64,000 bases of DNA from Brassica napus (lineage: Eukaryota > Streptophyta > Magnoliopsida > Brassicales > Brassicaceae), in the NCBI RefSeq assembly GCF_020379485.1, contig NC_063439.1, forward strand, positions 21,638,098-21,702,097. The letters are read 5' to 3'. The notes under the pieces are model-generated. The model saw only the letters and a list, made by a program, of their open reading frames with translations. It searched no databases and was not told the DNA's origin. Position numbers and translations under genes: made by a program. Numbering within the stretch: the first letter of the stretch is position 1; each line of letters starts with the position of its first letter. Below are positions 11,534 to 23,100 of the stretch, one piece after another.

Positions 11534-12409
11534 TAGGGATGGACAGTTTACCCGATACCCGAATCCGTATCCGAATCCGACCCGAAAAACTCAAACCGAA
11601 ATAGCAAAATATCCGAACGGGTATTGATTTAAGAGAGATTGGATATCCGAATCTGAATGGATATCCGAAGATAACCGAACATATGTATAATTACCCTTAT
11701 ATTTCTTGTTTACATCTCTCATTTTATTTAAAATATTTATATTGATGTTACACATACTTTAAAGGGCAATTGTCCTAAATAGACTATTTTTAAGTTTTTA
11801 TCACAAAAATAAACCATAAGGAGAAAAATGACCAAAATCTTTCATTTAATAGATAAAAAAGATTTTAATATCCTAGATATATAAATACAAATAAATAAAT
11901 TAAGATTTTTTTATAGTTTCAGATTATATGTTTTCAAATTCAAATTTTTTTATAAATTTTTTTTTATTTTTTTCAATTTTTTTTAATTCGAAATACTTTT
12001 TGAAACTATTTTTCAAATATTTATTTTCAAATTTTTATTATTTATTTTATAATTTTTTTCAATTTTTTATTAGTCAAAATTTCAAAACAATAGCAAAATT
12101 AATGTTTATTTATTTTTGAAATGTTATCTCTAAATCTCTAAATAATTCAATTTAAAAAAAAATAAAAAATCAGTTAAGTGAATTATATATTTTTAAATAG
12201 AATAAACCTAAAAATGAAAATTTTAATTTTTTTCTTTTAAAATCTCAATATCCGTACCTGACCCGAAATAACCGAACCTAAACTAAAAATACCCAAATCC
12301 GAACCGAAGTATAGAAATATTCGAACGGATTCTATATTCCTATACCAAAATATCATAAAATCTGAAATACCCGATCCAAACCTGAACGGGTATCCGAACG
12401 CCAATCATA
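11534..12409. mobile_element. Degenerate element with ACCCGA-rich termini
   Basis: Both ends are dense in ACCCGAA/TATCCGAA words in inverted orientation around an AT-rich core. The left edge begins TAGGGATGGACA and the right edge ends CGCCAATCATA, which are loosely complementary. The same architecture occurs at 26,612-27,251, and in a better-preserved relative at 33,756-34,351. No target duplication could be matched, so the ends are approximate. Confidence 0.5.
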
Positions 12410-13170
12410 CGGTAGTATACTATTTCAGTTTTATGATGGTACGACCTGAGATGACATATATAAATCTAGAAGCAACTAAAATATTTTTTGGCTTTATAGC
12501 ATGGTTACATATTCATCTTAAATATCTGATAAATAAAATAATAATTTTCAGTGTAATTTATTAATGAATACAATACAAATCATAAAAATTAAAGTAAGCA
12601 AATCATGAAATGCCACATAAGTATAAAGTATCTCAAGTTTTTTCGCAGTTCGTCAATGAGAACATGTGTCATTTATTTCTTCAATTTTTGAGCTTTTCTT
12701 TTTAACTTTTTCAATTTTTAATATTTTATTTTAATTTTTAGATACTCAGTGAGAGATCACCACTGTTGCTCTTACAAACAATCCTTTTTAACGAATCAGT
12801 GCTACGAAATTCAGGATTAGAACTCAGAACCCTACATAATTTACCAACCTAGTTTACCATCCGAATTAACTGATCTTTAATAAAAATGGCTCCTAAATTA
12901 TTTTTAAACACATCGGCCTCAAAGTAATGCTTTGACAGTTTCTGTTAAGGACCGCCCTGGGATACAACTACTTTTAATTTTAATTTGGACATAATATACC
13001 AGGGATTAAAAACATTTCGTATAATTTTATATTCCATGGCTAAAACAGCAATTTTTTTGTCAAAAAATAAACAGCAAATGTTTTTTTGTCAAAAAGTGTC
13101 AATTTCCAAAATTCCTTAGACTCAGTGGACTATGAATTAAAGAAAAAACTCTTTCAAATAATGTTCATAT

Positions 13171-13380
13171 TAACCCTGTTCTTTTGATAAACGCTGCGTC
13201 TAGCATTCGGCGTCTCTAAAAACTTTGTATTTCCGTTAATTATAAGAGACGCAGCATTTACTGTTACCGCGAGAGTTTATGTCGACATCATTTTCTGCGT
13301 CAGTTTTACACAAACCAGTTGCTGTGATTATTTCGAGTCATGAGGCTAGACGCAGCGCGTTTATCAAAAGAACGGGGTTA
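13171..13380. mobile_element. MITE with about 34-bp terminal inverted repeats
   Basis: The left end TAACCCTGTTCTTTTGATAA..CGTCTAGC is mirrored at the right end by GCTAGACGCAGCGCGTTTAT..CGGGGTTA, with one mismatch and one small gap. Length is about 210 bp, with no coding capacity. A trinucleotide TTA/TAA target duplication (PIF/Harbinger-Tourist type) is likely but cannot be separated cleanly from the repeat ends. It lies about 270 bp upstream of the DMR6 start codon, inside its promoter. Confidence 0.8.
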
Positions 13381-13538
13381 TTGGAGAAAAGTTCCACTTA
13401 TTTCTTTTAAGTTCACCTTTTTTATTTTATTTTTGAACATAAAGTTCCACTCTTAAAAGTTAAAACATTAGATTTTTTTTACCTAACTACATCATAAAAT
13501 ATTAATTTTGTAGGACCGAATGTGCTATATAGATTGTT

Positions 13539-13546
13539 TATATATA
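13539..13546 (+). promoter_or_regulatory. Probable TATA box of DMR6
   Basis: TATATATA lies about 110 bp upstream of the ATG at 13,654, followed by a more GC-rich, pyrimidine-containing leader. Spacing fits a plant core promoter. Confidence 0.55.
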
Positions 13547-13653
13547 GAACACAAAGTGCGCATCGCATACATACTCAAAGTCATAGCCTTCCTTTATCTC
13601 TTTCCCTTTATACTCCTTTTTTTTTGTAACAGGCCCCCTTTATATCAGCAGAT

Positions 13654-16600
13654 ATGGCAGCAAAGCTAATATCCACCGGTTTTCGTCACACTACTTTGCC
13701 AGAAAACTATGTCCGGCCACTCTCCAACCGTCCATGTCTCTCCGACGTCTCTCCACTTGAAGATTTCCCTATCATTGATCTATCTTCCACAGAACGATCT
13801 CGGCTCGTCCAACAAATCCACCAAGCTTGCTCCCGATTTGGATTTTTTCAGGTACTTATTATATACATACATAACGTTTTTTTTGTTGTAACAATACATA
13901 CATAACGTTTTGATAAGGTATATATATGAACTTTTGATTTTTTACAAAAAAAAAATATATATGAACTTTTGAATCGCAAGAAAATGTTTTCTTGGTTATA
14001 TACTACTTATGTCGGAAATAAATACTGCTTGTTTTCTTTTTTGCACTACTATTTTTGGTATGCTTTCTCCCCGTTGTCGTAATAACTAAATAACTAATAA
14101 CCAATCAAAGAATTTATTTTTACTAGCATCTATTTTTGTTGAAACTTAGATATTTCACCAACCGTTGGTCAAAAGCACAACGCGTATATAGCTAAGTATT
14201 CAAAATTTACGGTTAATAACTTTGTAATCTTTCGATGGATCAGGTCATAAATCACAGAGTGAGCAAAGAAACAATTGACGGAATGGTAAGTGTTGCTAAC
14301 GAGTTCTTTAGCATGTCTATGGAGGAAAAAATGAAGTTGTACTCGGACGATCCAACGAAGACGACGAGATTATCAACGAGCTTCAATGTGAAAAAAGAAG
14401 AGGTCAACAATTGGAGAGACTATCTTAGACTACATTGTTATCCTATCAGCAAGTATGTCCATGAGTGGCCTTCAAAACCTCCTTCTTTCAAGTAAGCACT
14501 CAATTCACTTCTACTCAATTCACTTCTAATTTACTTCTAATTTTAGTTTGCATTTCAATTCTCGAATATTTATAGTAACTCATCTATTGTCAAAAAATAA
14601 TCATTATTCTCATGTTTTAAAGAGGCAAAACAAACTGCCAGGTTTTATGATATATGAGTATGCGTCATGGTTTTGTTCAATTGGTGATTTCTGATATGTC
14701 AGAAATGCCAAAAATAGACTAATAAAGCTATTTTAGGCCATAAATAGACTTACATAGCTATTTTAAAAACTATCATTAATCTGATTGTCTTCTATTTTCT
14801 TTTTCTTTGGTCCAAATATATATAGAGAGAATCATATTTTATCACATTAAACTATTATAATGAAACCAAACGGTCCAATGCACCGAGGATGCCTATCAAG
14901 TAAAGAATATGAGATGTGCTAGATCTTCAAAGCTATAGTTTAAGCGTCATAATTCCCTAAAACACACACAAGAAACAAAACTAGAGCATTGCTGCCTCTC
15001 GTTAGATGTATTTCCAACAGGAAAATGCCTTATCTCACCAGATTTTTTTTCTTTTTATAACGAGAATATTAGTACATACATAAGAATATATTCAGTTCAG
15101 AATAAACGAATGGTATTCCATGATTTTAAAGACAAAAGTTGATTCGGATTTGAACAATGCAAATTTCACCCTCAGGCCTCAACTCACTCAAGTCAACTGT
15201 TTTTGTTTTTCTTAAATCTAGTTTAAAAAAATTATTTGATAGGTAAACGATAATTAACTTGCGGTCCCATTTGGTTTGTGTTTTCTGATTTGGTTCCCAT
15301 GTGATCACATGGATTGACAAGATTTATAAAATCTATAAATTGCATATTTATACACTTATATTCCTATGCATTGTGGATGTTGGGCTAATTATAAGGAGTG
15401 GTCACCACACATAATTCTACCGCGTGAATTATTTCGACCGACCATAAACTTTCAACCATGAATATAATTGCAACGTGTGTGTACTGTATATTACATATAG
15501 AGATCATGTATTTATATAAGTAAAAGCTAAAACATATATTATGTATAAACAATAAAACAAACAAGATTTGATAAAGATATGTTGGTGAAAAGGACAAGCG
15601 TAGGTTTGCAGCAAAACTCCATTTCGGCTCGTAGTGAATGTGGTTAGGATTTGGGTAGATACGTATCTGTATATACAACTTATGTGATACATCATCGTAA
15701 CCCTATAAAATATGATTTATGTGTGATAACGCCGTAACGGGGAAGAAACGTCATTGGAAAAGCGCGTTGGCGTCAGCGTCGTGATATCATACCAAATTTT
15801 TATTGGATTTTATTGACTTCGAAGAAACCTTTTTGTTTTACTTTATTTCAGTGACCCTCTGGTTTTACATGAATTTTTATAATTACAATATATATTAAAA
15901 TTTATTGTGTTAGAAAGTATATTTACAACTGCAAGTGTAAACAAAAAACAAAGTATATTTATTTAAAATTTTCTTCAAATTTAGTCGACTCTGTTGAAAA
16001 AAAACCTCGCTAATTAAACTAAATGGAAATAAATATTCGAGACCGTCAAAGCACCTCCAATGGAGTTATACCCATTGGAGTCCTAAACACACATATATGT
16101 ATGTATATGTGTATTATATATATGTTTAGGATCAATGGATAGAACCCCACATTGGAGATGAATCTCCCATTGGAGATGATTGCGCAGTTAATTGGTTTGA
16201 CATATGAGATCAATTTTTTTGCTAAAACAGGTCCTTGTAATTATAAGAATTAAATTACATAATCATCATGAGCTTCATTGCACAAAATAACTCTATCCAA
16301 AAAATGTTTACTTAAAATAATGTAATTCTATTGAACAAAACACTAGATTTTTACTCTTGCGCGCTTCAAAAGCACGAGATTAGTTTTTTCCTTATAATTT
16401 TATTTATTTATTGATAATTAATATTTATACATAATTTTGTATATTAATTTTTATATAATTTATATTTAAATTTATTTGCATAATTAGTAAGTGGTTTTTC
16501 TTAGTTGGACTTATATTTTGGATTTTGAGAAATATTTCATATACATTATTCTAAAAAAAAGTTCAAATATTTATAAAATTATGAAAAATAATTTATTAAA

Positions 16601-18374
16601 ATTATCACTTTTAAGTTATTAATAGATTTACTGGCAGCTTCGAATAGATCATATATAAACTCTCGTTATCTTAGTTTAAGTATTTAAACACTATATGAAA
16701 ATAGAATGTTTGTTTAATCCGATTAATTCACATTGATTTTAGTTATACTTATAATGATTTCAAATTAATATCAAATATTATTTTTTAATCGAAATCATCC
16801 AATTTCGTTTATGCTCAATAGTATAATTCAGTCAATATGTTAATTTAACATGCTTTATAATTGATAAATATTTTATATGTTTAATGCAATAACCTAGATC
16901 TGCTGTATATATTTTATAATAAAATATTTTATAAGTTTATATTTTATAAACTTATAATAGTAAAAATATCAAAATAACTCGATTTGCTGTATAATCAAAC
17001 AATAAATAGTATCTAAATGTTACTATTTTATTTTATCAATGAAAAATCTATTAATATTTTAACTTGTAAAATATTTAATAGATTTAAATTAATTGATATT
17101 TTAAAATAATCGTTGAAGTATATTGTACCATATATGAATTTGTGTAGCTCACTGTGTATGTGTGCGCGCTTTTGCAGGGAAGTTGTGAGTAGATACAGTA
17201 CAGAAGTAAGAGAACTAGGATTTACAATAGAGGAATTGATATCAGAGAGCCTGGGTTTAGAAAAAGATCACATGAGGAAAGTGCTTGGTGAACAAGGTCA
17301 ACACATGGCAGTCAATTATTACCCTCCATGTCCTGAGCCTGAGCTCACTTATGGTTTACCTGCTCATACCGACCCAAATGCACTCACCATTCTTCTCCAA
17401 GATGCTACCGTTTGTGGTCTACAGATCTTGATCGACGGTCAGTGGTTCGCCGTTAATCCTCATCCTGATGCTTTTGTCATCAACATTGGTGACCAGTTCC
17501 AGGTAACTGATCAGATAGTAAAATCTATCAAAATGTCTTCAAGTGTTGGGCTATGAATTTTTGATCTTAATTAAGTGTTAGGTTTGGTCCAAAGTATAGG
17601 TAAGAGGAAGTCATAGCTTTGGACTTTAGAGTTTAATCGTTATATATTATTTAGGGGGAAAACTGGGACATCTGAAAATGAAAATTAAAGAATAATAATA
17701 TTAGTAAATAGCTTATTAATGAATGAGATACAGTTGTTACTTGTGTATATACACTTAAAGAGTTAAATCTCTAACAAATATAAGTTGAACTTATATGAAT
17801 ATTATAGTATATTAGGATTGGCCCGCACTACAAACGGGATGTTGTTACATTTATATTTTTCATTACAAATATATGATTGTTAATATGCAAATCCATGGTA
17901 GGGGTTGGCTTGCAGCTGATCTTGTAGTTGGTTTGTTTGTATCAAGTGTAGATAGACGATCGAAAATGAAAATTATTATGAAAATATGATTATATCATAT
18001 TTGTTGGTTTGGATTTTATTGGCTTCACTTCGAAATCAGACTTACTGTCCGCATGATACACATATAATGTATCTCCTATAGAAAGCTTGGGCCAACCTTG
18101 CTTAAATATGCAATTTCAGGCATTGAGTAACGGAGTATACAAAAGTGTTTGGCATCGAGCAGTAACAAACACCGAAAAACCGAGACTATCGGTCGCATCA
18201 TTTCTGTGCCCAGCTGACTGCGCTGTCATAAGCCCGGCAAAGCCCTTGTGGGAAGCCGAGGACGACGAGGCTAAGCCAATATACAGAGACTACACTTACG
18301 CAGAGTACTACAAGAAGTTTTGGAGTAGGAATCTGGACCAAGAACATTGCCTTGAGAACTTTCTAAACCACTAG
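13654..18374 (+). CDS. DMR6: DMR6, salicylic acid 5-hydroxylase (2OG-Fe(II) oxygenase)
   Basis: Four exons: 13654-13851, 14244-14491, 17178-17502, 18120-18374. All junctions are GT-AG and the phases join to a 341-codon frame, the length of Arabidopsis DMR6 (At5g24530). The start MAAKLISTGFRHTTLPENYV is that of DMR6. The N-terminal DIOX_N domain is followed by the double-stranded beta-helix, with iron ligands H212 and D214 (PAHTDPN) and H269 (VWHRAV). R279 and S281 (RLS) bind 2-oxoglutarate. The enzyme turns salicylic acid into 2,5-dihydroxybenzoate and lowers defence; loss gives downy mildew resistance in Arabidopsis. Intron 2 is enlarged to 2.7 kb and AT-rich, with repeat-like DNA, but splice sites look good. 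The gene appears functional. The paralogous DLO genes are the alternative, but the sequence and its TTG1 neighbour favour DMR6. Confidence 0.95.
16050..16176. repeat. MITE-like palindrome in DMR6 intron 2
   Basis: CTCCAATGGAG and ACCCATTGGAGTCCTAAAC on the left are mirrored by GTTTAGGATCAATGGATAGA and CACATTGGAGATG on the right, around an ATATGTATG core. The imperfect inverted repeat suggests a small decayed DNA transposon. A further CTCCCATTGGAGATGA word lies just outside. Confidence 0.5.
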
Positions 18375-18416
18375 AGACTACACATACATATATGTCTGTC
18401 TTTGTATGTGTAGTTG

Positions 18417-18600
18417 CAGGCCCGCCCCCGGGAAGAAGCTAAAGATGCATGGGCTTCCTGCCTTCGATATTATAAAATATTTTCGGCCCCAAAGTTTGCA
18501 AAATGTTTCTTAGTCTAGCGGTCTAAGTGGGGCTGTTTTTTGCTCAATATCTTCGAATGGCAAGCTTCATTTTTCAGCCTTCTTTTCTTGTTAGATTCTG
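18417..18600 (+). mobile_element. SINE-like retroposon copy 2
   Basis: GGCCCGCCCCCGGGAAG begins the copy, then GCATGGGCTTCCTGCC, TATTTTCGGCCCC and an A-box-like CTTAGTCTAGCGG. The order matches copies at 2011 and 22,195. A B-box is weak (TCTTCGAATGG). It starts about 45 bp past the DMR6 stop codon, so it may lie in the 3' untranslated region. Confidence 0.5.
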
Positions 18601-19160
18601 GTCTTATCGAAGCATGCTTATATATTTCTTACCCATCTTTCAGTTGACTTATGACATCAATAATAATAATATAATAATTTATCAGTTATAGTCTAGCTAG
18701 ACTGATAGTGATATAGATCTCTTGATTACACTTTACACTATTATGGGCATATTTATGTGTGTGTTAAACAATTTGTTACCTTAATATACACGGTGCTCAA
18801 AAACTGATGTACTACTTACATAAAAGAGATGAGCTATGAGCTCTATGTCTTTCTGTCTGAGAAACCTAATTACCTGTTTGATTACGTTATAAGTATAACA
18901 TAACAATTTGAGATTTTAAATAAAATTATTTGTGTTGATCAAAAAATAAAATTCTGTATTTGCAGTCAGTATTTAGCATTTTCTGTGTTTGTTCTTCTCC
19001 CTGCTTCCTTTGTCTCCTTTATTTCACTTGAGATACCAAAAAAGGTTATTGTCCCAAATTAAAATGATGGCTCATATTAAGAGTTGAGACAAAAAAAAAT
19101 CGACAAAAATAGAAGTATTAAGCCTTTGACGTAAGAGACAAGTAATGTCTTAGATCTTTG

Positions 19161-20184
19161 ATGAATCTTCTTGATTTACCAGAAGAATGCATAGCCGCCG
19201 TGATATCTTTCACCAGCCCCCAAGACGCCTGCCGTATCTCCGCAGTCTCGAAGTTACTTCGCTCAGCCGCCGATTCCAACTCCGCGTGGGAGAGATTTCT
19301 TCCCTCTGATCCTCGTCTGTTGGTTGTTGACTGGTTGATCATTCTCTGTCTAGGTTATCCCATACACAGCTCTTCCTCCGTTTCTGTGAATCCCCCCTTC
19401 TCATCGATGATGGCAGAACTAAGTTTACACAACCTCCTCTGTTTTTTCAATGCATGGTTTCTTGAAAACGATTGTTTAAAATTTTGATTTATAGCTTTTG
19501 GATGGAGAAGAGAAGCGGGAAGAAATGTTGGATGCTATCTGCAAGGAAACTAGAGATTGTTTGGGTTGATTCTCCTGAATACTGGTCATGGATTTCGATT
19601 TGGACTCAAGGTTAAACTCTTTTCAGAACGGTCATGAGCATAGCAAAGTGAAACATTGGTTTTCGATCCAAAATTAAAGAGTTATAATATATATATAGAT
19701 ATATGCTTCCAATTTGTTAAAAAAGAATTTTGATAAAGTTGTTAGTAAATTGTTTACTGCATATTTCATCTTTAAATTTTCTGTTTCTTGTAATCCAAAG
19801 CTTCTTGGTGTTAACTTTGGTTAGTCTGTAACATGTTTGAGGAAGTTGCAGCCCTTCTAATGGTTTGAGATCCGAGGCAACATAAGCACGTCAACGCTCT
19901 CCAAAGGCACGGTTTATGGAGCTTACCTTGTTTTTACAGGAGAAATAGGAGCATTTGGATTTATGTCCCAGCCATTGGAGACGAGGTTCGGGTCCACAAG
20001 AACCGGGCTTTGAAACGATAGAAGAGCGTTTCTTGAGTCCGGAATGAAAGAATATGGGTGGTTGGAGATTGAACTTGGTGAGTATTATGTCGGTTTTGAT
20101 GAGGAGGAGCTCGAGATGAGCGTCTTAGAGACTAGAGAAGGTGGTTGGAAAGGCGGGATTTTCAAGGGATCGAGATTAGGCTAA
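19161..20184 (+). pseudogene. F-box/PP2 (PP2-B12-like) pseudogene
   Basis: Begins MNLLDLPEECIAAVISFTSP, a clear F-box of the PHLOEM PROTEIN 2-B family, and ends with GWLEIELGEYYVGFD and SVLETREGGWKGGI, the PP2 lectin C terminus. Such proteins are SCF substrate receptors with a lectin-like domain. The gene is broken. After WERFLPSD (about 19,310) the frame diverges, then resumes in another phase at LFLRFCESPLLIDDG. The second-intron acceptor reads CATG instead of CAGG near 19,834. A small deletion near 19,860 destroys the CWFEIRG region and shifts the frame. A TGA occurs at 20,011. Intron positions are conserved, so this is a decayed ordinary gene and not a processed copy. By position it corresponds to At5g24560. 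Confidence 0.85.
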
Positions 20185-20602
20185 TATGAAAAAGTGTTGT
20201 GTGATTAAGTAACAAGTAAATTCTAGTTTGTTGTGTAGTAAAAGAATTGTAACTCTATTCCAATGTATGGACATGTTGATTTCTGACGCCATTGTGTGAT
20301 CATGGATGATCCATGATCTTGGTTAGTAATTTGAGTGGATAATATGTTGATTATATGCTATCATACCATAACTAACATTAAACTCCAATGGGTCAGGAAT
20401 TGACCGAAAACAGAATGAAACAACACACTTATAAAGACTTTTACGAGTTCTATATTGTCTTTCTAGGGTAACATCTCGGTGAGACTTTAGCTGGCAATCT
20501 TTACCATAGAATCGAGAATTAACAGGCTTTCGTTGATGGTAGGTTTATCTTGTTTCAGGTTTTACATCAGTAATGTAATGAGTAGTCACAGCAAGGAAGG
20601 AG

Positions 20603-22048
20603 TAGGCCTAGGCATTTATCCGGATCCGAAGACCCGACCTGATCCTTTTACTCTATTGGGTCTTGTTGTGAAGGACCTGCGGGTCTTGAACCCGACACGA
20701 ACCTGAGACCCGAGTGAGATATCCGAAAATCCAAACTTCTAATATATATTAGGTATATATGGATGTTTTAGTTTACTTTTGGTATTATGGGTATTTTTTT
20801 AAGTTTCAAATTTTAGTTTTTGGGTATGGTTTTGGGTTTCAAATAAAAGTTTAGATTTTCAAAATATAATTGAAATAATCAAATAAAATTTTGGATATTT
20901 TTCATGTCATTGGATCAGATTTTAGATAAAATTTCTCATATTTTTGAGTATTTAAATATTTTATGTGTGTTTTAGGTACTTTTTGGAGTTGGACCCTGAT
21001 ACGTCCTAAATTAGGGAAGGATCACTCAATCGGACTTACGGGATATGAACTCGCCAAAAGGGAGAACTGGTCGATTGAATGGTGACACAAGAAAGGCGGA
21101 GAGTCTCTTGATATTACCGAGCTTTGATTGTTGCTTGATATGACGCACAAGTCCAACAAAGAAAGTAATGGTGGATCGAAGGGTCGCACAACAGATGTGG
21201 AAGGCTGCTGATATTCCCGAAGCTAATTTGTTGCCGGATGTGACGCACCGGTCCAACAAAGATGCAATCTCGATCCCTTGCTTGATATGACGCACAAGTC
21301 AAACGGGAAAGAGGTGTTTACTTGGAGCTAACCACACCAAGAAACGAGAAGTGAGAATCCATCTCAAAGTTTCAAAAATAATAATCCAAGCTTATTTTAT
21401 TTCATTGATCAAATGGCCTTTATATAATAGGCAAAATATACAATAGGTTGGAATACAAAAAACTAGTCAAACATAGAAATTAGCAACTTATAAAAACAAG
21501 GAAGACTTGACCAAAGACGTTGATTTAACCAAAATCATAAATGTCTTGACTTGACCGAAATTGAAAGATTGTAGTCGTAAGACTCTTTGGCTGCTCTCGT
21601 GCTTCCACATGGTCAACGGTCTCTAAATTACCGTCAGATTGATATATTATACGACCATTACTTATAATTTCTTATTGGGTCTTTCTTTCTTTGGGCAGAT
21701 ACATGTTCATAAACACATTTTCAATATACTTCAAGTCCATCTCGTTTAATCGCAAACCCATAAGCCAAACCTTCTTGATTTGTTTTTGCTGCTGATTCGG
21801 AGCGCATCAGACCCGATATGACTTGAACCGAACCCGATCCGTAACCGAACCAAATCCGAATCGACAAACTCAAATTACCCTATTAGGTCCAACTATCTAA
21901 GACCCGATCCGGATCTGAGAAGACCCGAACTGACCCGAACCAAAAATTTTATATTAACCTATCGGATCCTAAATTCTTAGATCCAAAGGATCCGGACCTG
22001 CAATGATCCGATCTGAACCCGATCTGAGTATCCGAAAGTCCAGGCATA
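20603..22048. mobile_element. hAT-like element with 8-bp target duplication
   Basis: The ends are TAGGCCTAGG and CCAGGCATA, flanked by GGAAGGAG at 20595-20602 and 22049-22056. A TAGGCCTGG-type inverted end and an 8-bp duplication are hAT features. The flanks inside the ends are full of GACCCGA/GATCCGA words in inverted orientation. No transposase frame. The middle is occupied by a younger solo LTR (20,997-21,809); without it the element is about 630 bp, close to the 596-bp relative at 33,756. Confidence 0.8.
20997..21809. mobile_element. Solo LTR nested in the hAT-like element
   Basis: 813 bp with TG...CA ends (TGATACGTCC...GAGCGCATCA) flanked by the 5-bp direct repeat GACCC on both sides (20992-20996, 21810-21814). 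It contains two copies of a TGACGCAC(A/C)(A/G)GTC(C/A)AAC word near 21,140 and 21,240 and a related third near 21,290. No internal retroelement domain is present, so it is a recombination-derived solo LTR. Gypsy versus Copia cannot be told. Confidence 0.78.
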
Positions 22049-22089
22049 GGAAGGAGAAAGAAGATGTAGTGAAGAAAACTATATATCTA

Positions 22090-23056
22090 TCTATATATAT
22101 AAAAATATGATTGCCTCCCTCCTGTGATGTCACGTCATCAAGTCGTGCGTTATAGGATAGACACGTATCCCATTTTATATTTGGGGCCAAAATAAAACAA
22201 ATGGCTGTCAGAGGTAATTGAACTCAGCACCTTTAGCACTGGTAATTTTTCTTAGAACCACTAGGCTAAAGTCACTTTTTATAAATATGTGGCCGCGAAA
22301 ATACTTATTATCGTGTCGGCTGGAAGTCCATGCTTTTTCTGCTTGTGGCCAGGACCGGCACTGGACTGACGTCAAGATAAAGATCGTGAAGTTAAAAACT
22401 TTGCTCCAAACAGTTTTGCAATGTTTTCAACCTTTATAACTTGATGCATATAATATATATCAAAATACATTTGTTGTACACGCTTTTATAAGTTTTGCTT
22501 TTAAAAGAAGGTATTTGCAGTTGTAAATGTTTTGTGCTAGTGAAGTAATGGTTAAAAAACCTCTATAGATATGTCATTTTAAAATAACACTCAACTTCTT
22601 TATATAGTCAATACATATGTCCATGTTATATTCTAAACTAAATATTTTCTATTTTAAAAATATAGAAAACAGTTTTTTTAGTCTACAAGCAAATGTTGTA
22701 GAGCAAGTATGCATTATACAAAATAATATATATTTAAAATCTATACGCAAAAACATAAAAGTTGATATAGACTTCTTTCTGACACATGCACACTCCACTA
22801 TGAATAAGAATAAAAAAAACAGTATTCTCATCAAACTTTATCACAAATCCACATTTGTACATCTATAATTATGAGTTGGACAATTAATTAATTTGATACA
22901 ATACCAAAGTAAGAATAATCGAAAAACAACTATACCACCGCATACTAATAAGTAACACATAACAGATAACCAAATTCTTGAATCTTAAAACAAATTTTAA
23001 CTCGAGCATTTAGTGAATATCAAATTAACTAATATCCCGCCCGTAGGGCGGACCGA

Positions 23057-23058
<2 letters not shown>
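22090..23058 (+). mobile_element. Probable Helitron
   Basis: Starts near TCTATATATATAAAAATATG after an A. It ends with the hairpin CCCGCCCGTAGGGCGG followed by ACCGATACTA, close to the usual GTCAATCCTAG end. The last bases are blurred by a TA microsatellite. The interior is AT-rich except for a SINE-like segment at 22,195-22,372. No helicase coding. Confidence 0.55.
22195..22372 (-). mobile_element. SINE-like retroposon copy 3, inverted
   Basis: Read on the minus strand it has a GCCGGTCCTGGCC head, AAAGCATGGACTTCCAGCC, TATTTTCGCGGCC, then an A-box-like TTTAGCCTAGTGG and a B-box-like GAGTTCAATTAC. The order is as in the copies at 2011 and 18,417. It lies inside the Helitron interval and may have been captured or inserted there. 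Confidence 0.5.

Positions 23059-23098
<40 letters not shown>
23059..23098. repeat. TA dinucleotide microsatellite
   Basis: About 20 uninterrupted TA units directly after the Helitron-type hairpin. Length is likely polymorphic. Confidence 0.9.

Positions 23099-23100
<2 letters not shown>

Noticed and set aside
11928..12119. 63-codon Phe/Asn-rich plus-strand frame
   Set aside because: It arises from poly(T) and AT-rich DNA inside a degenerate transposon; no coding signature.
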